This document shows positions 17,982-27,144 of a stretch of 27,144 nucleotides of DNA, one piece after another. A program made the position numbers and the translations under genes. The DNA lies in contig NW_023501185.1 of the NCBI RefSeq assembly GCF_014066305.1, forward strand, positions 1 through 27,144. Direction: 5' to 3'. The notes below the pieces were generated by a model. It did no database searches. It worked only from the letters and a program-made list of their open reading frames with translations, and had not been told where the DNA came from. Each line of letters opens with the position of its first letter. The stretch's first letter is position 1. The DNA is from Letharia columbiana. Its lineage: Eukaryota > Ascomycota > Lecanoromycetes > Lecanorales > Parmeliaceae.

Positions 17982-20900
17982 TGCTTACCGCTGCAGCATT
18001 AGGCACGCCACCAACCAAGCGGCGACCTCGCTCTCTATTGTTGAGAGGCGAAATTACTACGCCGAGTGGGAAGCGTAAGGTGACTGCCCTGGTGGACACC
18101 GGTGGCGAGGAAATCTTTGTGTCGCAATCTTTCATCAAAGAGACGCAGATTCCTGAACCTGAACACGCGCCAACAATGGTGCGTGCCATCGACGGTCATC
18201 AAATACCCTCGTATAGGAAGCATGATCTGGTCTTTGGCCTCGCGGACAGTCGAGGAAAAAAGCAAGAGCAAACCTTGAAGGCGTATGCTGTGGACATGCG
18301 AGGATACGACCTTATTCTCGGTTTCCCTTGGATCTATGATGTCGATCCAGACATTCATTAGCGTGAGCAGTTCTGGACCTACCGCAATTTTCCTATAAGC
18401 GATAAGAAGCAAGTAGATATCGCAATGGTGGATGTGGAGTAGTTTGCGTCATTGGCCAATACAGCAGTTACGCATGGCCTGGGATAAGCGTTTATCACAC
18501 TCTCATATCAGATTCTATCTGAAAGCAGTGAGGATGACTGCGATGAAGCTGTGCGGTGTGGTGCCACGCAGCTAGACGACCCTGGCGTGCCTGAACAACT
18601 TGAGGATCTATCAGAAGTCTTCTTAGAAGAGCTATCTAATAGTCTCAACACGCACGACCAGATCGAGCACCCGATCGACCTGCTACCTGGCAAGCTACCC
18701 AGAAGTGGTCCGATTTACAATATATCGCATAATAAGCTCGCAGCGATTAGGGACTACCTGGACACTGCGCTTGAGAGGAAGTAGATTCGACCCTTAACCA
18801 GTCAGATTGGCTCCCCAGTGCTGTTTATCAAGAAACCAGATGGCTCGCTGCGACTTTGTGTTGACTATCGAGGGCTCAACGAGGTAACCATCAAGAACAA
18901 TTACCTGTTGCCGCTACTCTCAGAGACATTGGAAAGGTTCGCATATGCGAAGCACTTTACCAAGGTTAATATTCGCAATATGTATCACAGAATACGAGTG
19001 CGAAAGGGAGACGAGTGGAAAACCGCCTTCCGAACTCGCTACGGCCAGTTCGAGTACCAAGTGATACCTTTTAGCCTCGCAAATGCCCCCGTAACCTTCC
19101 AAGCTTATGTGTATAAAGCACTCAAGCCATACATCGATGTCTTCTGCGTGGTGTACTTGGACGATATACTAATCTATTCGGAAACGGAAGAGTTGCATTG
19201 GGGGCATATGCGCAAAGTGCTGCGCGCACTGTTGGAGCATCGCCTCTATGCGAAGCTATCGAAATATGCTTTCAATCGCAATGAGGTTACCTTTTTGGGG
19301 TTCTTGGTAAACCAGCGTGACATCCAAATGGAGCCATCGCGCATTGAGGCCATCACTGAGTGGCCAGAACCCGAGTCTGCTAAGGACATCCTGGTCTTTC
19401 TGGGGTTCGCAGGCTTCTATCGGCGGTTCGTGCGAGGCTTTTCGTAGATAGCTGCGCCTTTGACGGACCTGACCCGAGGAGCGAAGAAAGGCGAGACCAG
19501 ACCACCCTTCGTGTTCAATGGGGAAGCACGTAAGGCTTTCAAAACACTCAAGCGGGTGTTCACCACCGCACCTATGCTGGAACACTACAATTGGGAAGCA
19601 CCGCTTATCATGGAGACCGATACTTCCAACGTAGGTGCAGGTGGTGTGCTCAGCCAACTGAGCGGGGATGGGTAATGGCACCCCATTACGTTTTCCAGCT
19701 ACAAATTCAAAGGCGCTGAGTCTCGCTGGGACACACATGACAAGGAGCTCTATGCGATTGTGCTAGGCTTCAAGAATTGGAGGTATTACTTGCAAGGTAG
19801 CAAGCACCCTATTCGTGTGATCTCAGATCATAATAACTTGCGTTATTTCATGACGATAAAAGAGCTTAATGCGAAGTAGATTCGCTGGGCTGAGAAATTA
19901 GCTGCGTTTAACTTTACAATCGAATATCGCAAGAGAAAACTCAACCCTGCGGATGCACCGTCAAGAAGGTCTAATATTGTTAAACCGGATGGTAGCGAGA
20001 ATAACAATGATGATTTCCTCTCTACCTTGCGAAACAAGCTTCGCAATCAGGAATACCAACCTGATCTGTAAGAACGTAATGGCGTACCTGCTACAGTCAA
20101 ACTTGTAGCGTTGACGGAGTAACTGGACGGTATTACCGTCGCAGATACCTAAGTCACTAACTTGGATAAGAGAGTACTCGATAGACGGATACGTATTCTA
20201 GATGCTGCGATGTCGTCCCGACTTCTGGTTCACCAGGTTTTGGAGTCGGAGAGGTCCTATTTGGAGCTGCGAGAACCAATGGTAGTATGGCTACTCAAAT
20301 TGTAACGCAAGGACGCTTTCGTTGCGAATGAGGAGTGGCGCCAAAGGTACGCTGCTAAACAGGATGAGCTTTCGAAATGGGGAGTCGGTGAGGGATGAAC
20401 TGCTACGTCGTGGCCTCGCAGTCTATATTCCTAACGATCCTGCTACGAAGGAAGAGATCCTTCGTATAAATCATGATGACCCTAATGCTGGGCACTTTGC
20501 CCGTAAGCGCACTGAGGAGGGTATCAGGTCCAAGTACTACTGGACAGGTATGATAAGCGACATAGCAGAATATGTTCGCACTTGCCCCGATTGCCAAAGG
20601 GTGCGAGTTCATCATCACAAGCCGTATGGCGAGCTGGCGTCGATCCCCCCCAGGTGGCGTGGATCCATTTCACACTGTGACACTGGATTTCATCACGGAC
20701 CTACCACCTGCAAGGGATCCGTACACTGGCAAGACTTGCGATGCTGTCTTGGTCTTGGTAGACAAGCTAACCAAGCATGCAACGTACGTAGCGACCACCA
20801 AGGATCTGAAGGCTGATGGCCTTGCTGACATCTTGTGGCGGGAGTTTGTATCACTGCGCGGCATGATGCGCAACTTGATTTCGGATCGAGGCTCCCTGTT

Positions 20901-21813
20901 CACAAGCAAGTTCTGGACAACGCTATATTGGCACCTGGGTGCGAAGCGCAGGCTAAGCACTGCGTTCCATCCTCAGACCGATGGTCAGACTGAGAGGCAA
21001 AACCAGGTACTGGAACACTACCTGCGGGTGTACTGCAACTACAAGCAGGACAACTGGCCTGAAATCTTGCCGATGGCTGCGTTCGCATACAACAATAGCG
21101 TACACGCAAGCACCAGCAAGACCCCGCAAGATCTGCTGATGGGATACACAGCAGACTTAGGAAATGCTCCTGAGGGCAGGATCTTAAGGGGGAAGCACCG
21201 CTTGCTACAGAGCGAGCAGAATAGTTGCGAGAGACAAGATCGCACCTGAAAGGATTGTGGGAGCGAGCGTCGAAGCAGCAAGCAAAGTACTACAATAGTA
21301 ACCACAGGGCTATAACCTTCAAGGAAGGAGATAAAGTACTATTGCGAAGCTTGAATATACGCACCTTGCGACCAAAGAAGAAACTTGATCACAGGCAGCT
21401 TGGGCCTTTTGAAGTGCTGGAGAAAATAGGCACGCAGGCTTACAAGCTAGACCTCCCTGCTAGGTATGGAAGAATCCATCCTGTGTTTCATGTATCGCTA
21501 CTAGAGCCGTGGCACTCGCGTGGCAATGATCCGGAGCCGCAAGCAGTCTTGATTGATGAAGAAGAAGAGTGGGAGGTCAACAAGGTGCTAGACAAAAAGA
21601 GTTCGCAAGGGCGAGATTGAGTATCTTATTAACTGGAAAGACTCCCCACCTTACGAAGCTTCGTGGGAACCAATGGAGTACCTCGAAAATGCTAAAGGCG
21701 CAATCAAGGACTTCGAGCAAGCAAAGGAGTCACACAAACCAGCACCCAAGACAAAGCCAAAGGCGCAATCGTCAAGGGGGATCAAGAAGCGAGGTAGACC
21801 ACGGAAGCAGTAG
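17981..21813 (+). pseudogene. Gypsy pol: protease, RT, RNase H, integrase, chromodomain
   Basis: Protease: ALVDTGGEE (Asp near 18095). RT in frame 2: the active site VVYLDDILIYS is intact at about 19150-19180. RNase H: METDTS, DKELYAI, SDHNNL and NPADAPS hold the four acidic residues. Integrase: HDDPNAGHF with CPDC (HHCC zinc domain, near 20470-20590, frame 3), then TLDFITDLP, LISDRGS and TDGQTERQNQ as the D, D, E triad (frame 1), then the GPF module (LGPFEVLEKIGTQ, frame 3). The chromodomain WEVNKVLDK ... EYLINWKDSP ... SWEPMEYLE closes the protein in another frame, followed by KKRGRPRK, an AT-hook-like motif, and TAG at 21811-21813. About ten in-frame stops lie in the protease-RNase H part. 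Those I could assess replace Gln or Trp codons, as C-to-T or G-to-A change would do. Frameshifts lie near 20390, 20645-20651, 21190-21240 and 21594-21598. Not functional. Confidence 0.93.
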
Positions 21814-23303
21814 TAGCAGAGGGGCCCGGGCGGGCGAATGAATTGTGGCCAAAAGGCCCAGTGAAAACAGCTAAGAAGCCCGCAGGCATATCCTAAAGCG
21901 CCGAAGCGCCACGCACCACAAGAAAAGTGACCACGAGGGCCGCATATAAGACCACCACTGCTTAGCATTAGCCTACCTGTTATCTCATGCTGGGAAGTAA
22001 CTGCTTACCCAGAAGACCTACCAGACGGCGGGAAGACCCAGCACAGGGGGCAGCAAGAGGAGCAGCCAGAGGAGGGGCGAAGACGGCGGCGTTGCGCCGA
22101 AGTTCCTCGGCGCGGTGAGCCGCTACGCATGTTAGCTACGCACCCTAGCATATGCCAATAGGATTCATACCAGTCCAGCGGCGAAGGGCAGCACGAACAT
22201 CCCCGCCAGTGCGGGCCGCACACAAGACATCACCCTGGTAGACGGGGACCGAGTCTACCACGCACACATGACCCCCGCGGAGCACCGCCCGCACTTACGC
22301 TGGCGCGAGCCAGCAGGCGGAGCGGTGTAGACCGCACGAGGATCACGTGCGAGCGCACGCACACAACGGCAGCAAAAGGGGACTAGCACACGTTAGCGCA
22401 ACCTCTCAGTTGTCTGGCATCTCTTCCACTCACGGTCGATGTCCGAGCACGGACGAAGGGAGCAGCAACGGGAGTAGCGACGGGAGCAGCGACGGGAGCA
22501 GCGACGAGGGGGCTGACAGCCTTCTTAGCCAAGCACGTCTTCAAAACGGATGTGAATGCCTACCAGCAACAGCGCGAGGCGTAGGGACCACGACGGCCAC
22601 GAGCACTTGGTGACCCGCAGGGCCACGCGAACGAAGGTTGGGTGCCACTGTCAACATGTCAGTATGCTTCTTATGCTGTCTAAAAAGCATCGTAAAGTAT
22701 CCTTTAAGGTGCTTGTTGTGTGTGAAGTTGATCTGAGCGACTTCAACCTCACTCGACTATCACCTCAACCGATGCATATGCTATGCTGTTGCGATAATGC
22801 GTAGCTCGCTATCGCGATACTGCGATAAGGACGGACGAAGGCAAGGTAGCAGACATGAAGAAAGACTTGGCACTTACTTGTGATGGCGTCGGCGTTGGTG
22901 TTGTTGCTAAGAAGAACAAAAGTCAGACTGGAAGTGAGTCTTTTTGTACTCACTAGCGCGACTTTCAACGATCACCACAATAGGATCACCACGATCACAA
23001 AGTGACAACACAACAATAGCGCATGGCAATGGCGACAATAGCACACCGCAATGGGGTAGCACTACGCCCATGTCCTATTGACCAAAACAACAATGCGCAC
23101 AGCGATGCTGTCGCGATTCAGCATGTAAACATGACAACATGCTCAAGAAGACCTCAGGGCACACAGTACGGATGCGCCATTGCAGCACACGTCAGTTCAG
23201 GCTACGTCCAAGCTGGCAATGGGCAGCGCAGGTGGTACTGGCAAGTCCGCACGCATTCAATTGCAAGGCGCAATGATGATGAGGTTCAGGGGCTGAACCT
23301 CCT
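21814..23303 (+). other. Unexplained ~1.5-kb segment between pol and 3' LTR
   Basis: G+C-richer than the flanks, with no strong reading frame. It contains a GGGAGCAGCGAC-type trinucleotide-like repeat at 22458-22512 (a Ser/Asp/Gly-rich frame at 22347-22613), scattered GCGATAC / CGCGATA motifs near 22790-22830, and CAATGGCGACAATAGC-type sequence near 23025. Most Ty3 elements have only a short non-coding stretch here, so this may be an extra accessory region, captured host DNA or a further nested element. None can be shown from this sequence alone. Confidence 0.5.
23282..23300. repeat. Stem-loop before the polypurine tract
   Basis: AGGTTCAG and CTGAACCT form a perfect 8-bp stem around GGG, four bases before the purine tract at 23304. 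Confidence 0.8.
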
Positions 23304-23314
23304 GAGGGGGGATG
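23304..23314 (+). promoter_or_regulatory. Polypurine tract (plus-strand primer site)
   Basis: GAGGGGGGATG lies four bases before the first base of the 3' LTR (TGTAAGGG). Position and purine content fit the primer for plus-strand DNA synthesis in LTR retroelements. The T makes it imperfect. Confidence 0.65.
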
Positions 23315-23318
23315 CAGT

Positions 23319-23573
23319 TGTAAGGGTGGAAGTACTCGGAGCGAACTGATAGGCTCGCTTGCGTCGCTTGCCAGGCTGCAAGCTACGCAGCTAGGGCGAG
23401 TATCCAACATGCTTGGCAAAGTCTTAAATACTTGCGAGTCCCCTTTCCCCTTCTTCTTTCTTTAGTTATTAGTTCATCTAGCAACTGATCTATCTATTCT
23501 ATCAACTACGCATCTAGACCTCGTGATTACATAGCTGCTACGCAGTTCCATTGAAAGAGGCCTTACTATCTCA
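23319..23573 (+). repeat. 3' LTR of the gypsy element, 255 bp
   Basis: Begins TGTAAGGGTGG and ends TACTATCTCA, so it has the canonical TG...CA ends. It contains CTTAAATAC (TATA-like, near 23425) followed by a pyrimidine-rich run (CCCCTTTCCCCTTCTTCTTT), which resembles a fungal core promoter and start region. It keeps the ~125 bp missing from the 5' LTR. Confidence 0.9.
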
Positions 23574-24431
23574 TAATATATAAATTTAAGATTTTTAAGC
23601 TTAATTCTATCTTATTCTTTTTATATATACTAATAAATATCTATCTAAAATTAGCTATTTATAATCTCATTTAAACTTAATTTAAATTATAAGAGAAATA
23701 ATAATAACTATTTAAAGATCGCTAGTTAATAAAAAATCTTAGAAGAATATATATATAATTATATTAAACGCGTAGTTATTATTCTTTATAAATATTTAAA
23801 TATAATTATTCGATAATTAGATATTAGAAAAAAAAAAAGTATATATAATAATAAATAAAAGAGTTTTATTAGAAATATAGAAAGGATAAATAAAACTAAT
23901 ATTATTCTAAAATATAAATCTAAAAATAATAATAATAATAAGATTTTTTAAAATGATATTAGAAAAGAAGCTTATAAGTTCTAAATAAGAGAACTTTAGA
24001 TTATTTAACTTATATACGCTTAACGTACGCTTAACGAAATCTTAGCGAATAAACTTAAATAAGCGATTTCCTTTAAGTTTTCTTTACTTTCTTAAGAATT
24101 ATTTTTACTAGTAAATCGATATATAAATATATCTTTCTTTCTAATTTTATATTATTATATTAATTCTAAAACTCTTTAAATCTAATAATTCTAGTTTTTT
24201 AATTTTTTTAAGAGATAGCGATTTAAAATTAATATAATAACTATAATTAAAGCGTAGTCTTAACATCTATAAAATAAATTATTATTAATTAATAAAATAT
24301 TAAAATAAAATATTCTTAATATATATAAAAGAGTAAGATAGAGCTAAGCTTAAAAATCTTAAATTTATATATATAGTTTATTATTAATTTAAATTCGCTA
24401 CGCTCTTTAATTAGATCGACTAAGTTATTAT
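23574..24431. other. A+T-rich RIP-like block with Y-family relics
   Basis: Extremely A+T-rich and open in no frame. At 23574-23635 it shows a mutated Y start in minus orientation (ATATACTAAT, TTATTCTTTTTATATATAC). At about 24318-24431 it shows a mutated Y start in plus orientation (TATATATAAAAGAGTAAG, TCGCTACGCTCTTTAATTAG), cut short by X-right. Many C-to-T and G-to-A differences from the better copies fit heavy RIP. Confidence 0.65.
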
Positions 24432-24964
24432 AAGTAATAAGTAAAGACCTATAAATTAAATTCATGGAGTTGGATTTTTCATTTTTCTAAGTTAAATGGA
24501 GTTCGATTTTTCTAAGTTAAATCGAATTTTAGCCCTAGCCCTAAGTCAAATCGAACTCTGATCGCTTGCTATACGTTTTTGACCTACTTTCAAAATTGAT
24601 TTAATCTATATAGTATATAGACATATATGTATGGAGAGAGGCGCGCTAAGGTCTAATTAGAAAGGTATATCGAGTGTAAAGAATTGATCCGTAATAATTG
24701 CCCATAAAAAACAGAGAAAGGCCATGTCCTTATGGTAAGAAGTATCGAAATATCGGAAAGAAATGGAGACAACGTGCTAATTAGTGGTGTGAATCCTACA
24801 TTATCTCCTGCCGCAGTGAAATCTTTCGAATAATGAAATAGCTGTCAGAGCAAGACATCGGACGGTTTCAATTCGTTCAAATATGTATCGTCTGATGTTC
24901 CTTCTGCAGAGGCCTAATTGGCTATGATCGTCGCAGTAGATTCTCCTCTTATAACGTTATTGTA

Positions 24965-25520
24965 GTTCCTCCTCTTGCTCCTTAATGTAGTGGGGATGAT
25001 AGGCCAAGTTGCAGTGGTGTTCTCCGCTTGCTGAGTGATGATTTGATGTGGAACCGTGGAGAGCATGTGACGTGGGATCTTGGAGAGCTGAGCTTTTTCG
25101 GTGTTTTTGACGATGGTGGCTCTATTGCCGCTTGGTTTCTCCGCAGTGTTCTCCGCATTTGCCTGTTGTAGTTCCTCCTCTTGCTTCTTCTCTTGTAGGG
25201 AGAGTATTAGACTGAGTGGCTAGCTGAGTGGCTGACTGAGTGGATGACTGATATGACGTGGGATCTTGGAGAGCTGAGCCGTGTTCTTGACGATGGTGGC
25301 CTTGTTGCCGCTTGGTTTCTCCGCAGTGTTCTCCGCATTTGCCTGTTATAGTTCCTTCTCTTGCTCCTCCTCTTGTAGAGTATCAGACTGAGTGGCTAGC
25401 TGAGTGGCTGACTGAGTGGATGACTGATATGACGTGGGATCTTGGAGAGCTGAGCCGTGTTCTTGACGATGGTGGCCTTGTTGTCGCTTGGTTTCTCCGC
25501 AGTATTCTCCATAGTGTTCT
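24965..25520 (-). repeat. VNTR of X-right, three units
   Basis: Reverse complement of the X-left array: TAGTTCCTCCTCTTGCTCC, GGTTTCTCCGCAGTGTTCTC, GACGTGGGATCTTGGAGAGC. Here the GCGGAGAACACT sub-repeat appears at most twice per unit. Two units carry a GAGTGGCTGACTGAGTGGAT spacer, also found once in X-left. Confidence 0.85.
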
Positions 25521-25868
25521 CCCTGGTGTAATTATTATATTTTCAGGAGCTTCTTCTTGACGATGTTTAGGATCTAATACGCGTTGAGAGGCTTTAAAAT
25601 AGGGTGATGAAGAACGGGTAAAGGAGGAAGACGCGTCTTGGGAGGTAGCATCGCTGGGTTGGAAGGCACCATCGCTGGCTTGGGAGGAGTATGTAGGGGA
25701 GGACGTATTCGTTCGGGCTCTTTGAGGGCCTTTCAACGCGTTTATGAGTAGTAGTAGGTAGCTGTTAGGCTCGCTTGCGGCCTCGATTGCTAGCAGTAGC
25801 GGATTCGCCGAGGGGTGGCCTGAGGGCGTTAGTAGGGGCTCTAAGAGGCGGGTAAAAGGGGTGTACAT
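25383..25868 (-). pseudogene. X-element reading frame, 161 codons, unknown
   Basis: Longest open frame of the X family here. It reads EPLLTPSGHPSANPLLL, AIEAASEPNSYLLLLINAL, GPQRARTNTSSPTYSSQASD and SSSPYFKASQRVLDPKHRQE, then runs out of register into the VNTR (RRNQATTRPPSSRTR). Ser/Pro/Gln-rich, with no domain I recognise. The matching frame in X-left is broken, so constraint cannot be judged from two copies. It may be a remnant of a Gag-like protein. It could also be chance openness in low-complexity DNA. Confidence 0.4.
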
Positions 25869-25939
25869 GCCTGAAACCGAAGACGATTGTGTTCATATTG
25901 GTGGAATTGGTAGAATTGGTAGAATGGTGGAAGAAGAAT

Positions 25940-26623
25940 GGGCTAATTACTAATTCATACCCCGAAACTATGAATCCTTACCGAATCATACCTAATTACT
26001 GAATCATACCCCTAGGGGTATAATTCAGTAATTTGCCATTACTGGGGTATGATTCGGTAATTTACCATTCATGATAAAAATCGCAAAGAAGAAAATTCGC
26101 GACCTGGGCCATCCGACCATAGAAAAGAGGAAATCTCCGATAATATTCAATGGGTGACCTACCAGCTTAAATATATCAGACGAAAGCCGAGTGGGTGTTA
26201 GCAGCAGCCCCCACGGGGCCCAGCGACGGCCCAACGGGGGCCCTATTTAGGTTCAAATAGGGGTGTCTAGCAGCGCAGACACCCCCGGGACCAGGTTTTT
26301 TTGCGCTTAACAGTCAGACACCCCTATTTGGACCTAAATAGGGCCCCCAGTAGGGCCGTCGCAGGGCCCCCATAGGGGCTGCTGCTAACAGTGGGCTAAA
26401 TTTGGCCCCCCAGCCTATCTACATTCAGTCTGTGACTTTCACACACTGTCTTCACTCGCGCGATAGTCTACACAGCAAGTTTGATAAATTACCGAATCAT
26501 ACCCCAAGCAATTAATCCTTACCGAATCATACCCCAAATTTTGGTGTAGGGGTATGATTCAGTAATTAGGGGTATGATTCGGTAAGGATTTATAGTTTCG
26601 GGGTATGATTCGGTAATTAGCCC
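25940..26623 (+). mobile_element. Fourth MULE-type MITE (subfamily A), 684 bp, intact
   Basis: Begins GGGCTAATTACTAATTC and ends TTCGGTAATTAGCCC. Terminal inverted repeats are ~75 bp, with ACCGAATCATACCCC motifs in both arms. A perfect 10-bp duplication, GAAGAAGAAT, lies at 25930-25939 and 26624-26633. X-left has the matching uninterrupted sequence at about 14113-14165 (reverse strand), an internal empty site. It carries the central palindrome at 26197-26389. The open frame at 26025-26234 is not credible. Confidence 0.92.
26197..26389. repeat. Central long palindrome of the fourth MITE
   Basis: GTTAGCAGCAGCCC on the left pairs with GGGCTGCTGCTAAC on the right. CCTATTTAGG / CCTAAATAGG and GGGGTGTCT / AGACACCCC form the inner arms. 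Part of the inner left arm is deleted compared with 10073-10249. Confidence 0.82.
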
Positions 26624-26990
26624 GAAGAAGAATGGTTACACAAACAGGTGGAAGAATTATTATCCGATCCCGGACGCGTTTCGTGTAACTATGTTTAAAT
26701 GCTACTTCGCTCCACCAATAGTAGGTACAAACTTCATAATTTTTACAGCGTTAGAAAGCGCAAAGCAAGCTCTACAATCTGAGGAATTATGAAGTAACTG
26801 TATGTATCGCAAGCTGAGTACTCCGTACTTCAAAGTGTAAAACTTCTACACACAAATTTTTGATAAGGGAGCTCGGGAGGGCTAGCGGGCTGACTTAGCC
26901 GGTCTAACTAAAGAGCGTAGTCGACCCTAAATTGATAATTGGCTGTACATACAAATTCAAGGTTTCCAAGCTCAGCCCTACCTTATTCTA

Positions 26991-27144
26991 TTATATATAC
27001 TAATTTATATAACTTATATATATAGTGTAGTATAAAGATGTTAATTAATCTATGTGCTTATAGAGCAGATATGTACGAAGAGAGGCGCGCTAAGGTTTAA
27101 TTAGATCGAGTGTAAAGAATTGATCCGTAATAATTGCCTACAAA
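26991..27144 (-). repeat. A+T-rich spacer and partial third X copy at the window edge
   Basis: From about 27027 the sequence matches the tail of X in the same orientation as X-right (GAAGAGAGGCGCGCTAAGGT, GTAAAGAATTGATCCGTAAT), and it runs off the window. X therefore occurs again directly beyond X-right. Confidence 0.75.

Larger units (their letters stand above)
16541..23573 (+). mobile_element. Ty3/gypsy chromovirus, ~7.0 kb, degenerate
   Basis: Related LTRs lie at 16541-16670 and 23319-23573. Between them, in Ty3 order, are gag, a zinc knuckle, protease, reverse transcriptase, RNase H, integrase and a C-terminal chromodomain. The coding part ends at 21813, and an unusual ~1.5-kb stretch separates it from the 3' LTR. 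Composition is close to normal and clearly less A+T-rich than both flanks, so it entered an already RIP-eroded region and has itself been hit only lightly. Confidence 0.93.
24432..26990 (-). mobile_element. Repeat element X, right copy, inverted
   Basis: Reverse complement of 13805-15950, with many substitutions and a different VNTR array. It is split by the MITE at 25940-26623. From the right it holds TATTCTATTATATATACT (start), the CGCTTTCTAACGCTG region, the 25383-25868 reading frame, a three-unit VNTR, and the tail with GGCGCGCTAAGGTC and GACCTATAAATTAAATTCAT. X-left and X-right face each other across the gypsy element. Confidence 0.75.

Noticed and set aside
16648..18078. Continuous 476-codon gag frame taken at face value
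   Set aside because: The first 22 codons precede the first ATG and begin within the LTR, and the part after about 17690 is out of frame; the zinc-knuckle reading lies in another frame.
22347..22613. 88-codon Ser/Gly/Asp-rich frame after gypsy pol, considered as an accessory protein
   Set aside because: Openness comes largely from a trinucleotide-like repeat, and there is no domain or conserved partner to compare. Left as part of an unexplained region.

Overview
The window looks like a repeat-rich, compartmentalised stretch of a filamentous ascomycete (Pezizomycotina) genome. Three things point there: a short intron (49 bp) with a GTACGT donor, a CTAAC branch site and an AG acceptor; A+T-rich blocks that look eroded by repeat-induced point mutation (RIP); and a Ty3/gypsy chromovirus whose in-frame stops sit mostly where C-to-T or G-to-A change is expected. 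A Dothideomycete is plausible, but the species cannot be read from the sequence.

Layout. 1-815: decayed 3' part of a mitochondrial-type HSP60 gene. 1054-4435 (minus strand): the only convincing host gene, a two-exon gene for an about 1110-residue coiled-coil protein of unknown function. 4436-4924: its upstream region, with a retroelement LTR relic. 4925-12208: a mosaic of nested repeats. Its outer borders are a ~425-bp sequence present in opposite orientations at 5370-5797 and 11788-12208. Inside are a hairpin-forming tandem repeat, an A+T-rich block, two copies of a 'TTCAGCTATTTGGGCTA' minisatellite, a compact LTR element that encodes only a Gag-like protein (7619-9327), and a nest of three small transposons (9697-11684), each flanked by a perfect 10-bp target duplication. 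12209-16540: A+T-rich DNA with head-to-tail and inverted copies of one repeat family (here X for the ~2-kb form and Y for the ~400-bp form). 16541-23573: a Ty3/gypsy chromovirus with decayed gag and pol, a chromodomain and an AT-hook-like tail. 23574-27144: more A+T-rich DNA and an inverted second X copy, which carries a fourth small transposon at 25940-26623. A third X copy runs off the right edge.

The genes do not form a pathway. The value of the window is its insertion history. The small GGGCTAATTAC...GTAATTAGCCC elements behave like Mutator-type (MULE) non-autonomous transposons. They fall into two subfamilies in which the repeated subterminal motif has been swapped throughout. Related empty sites inside the window support two of the four insertions. 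No transposase for them is present here. No tRNA, rRNA, CRISPR array or bacterial-type operon was seen.
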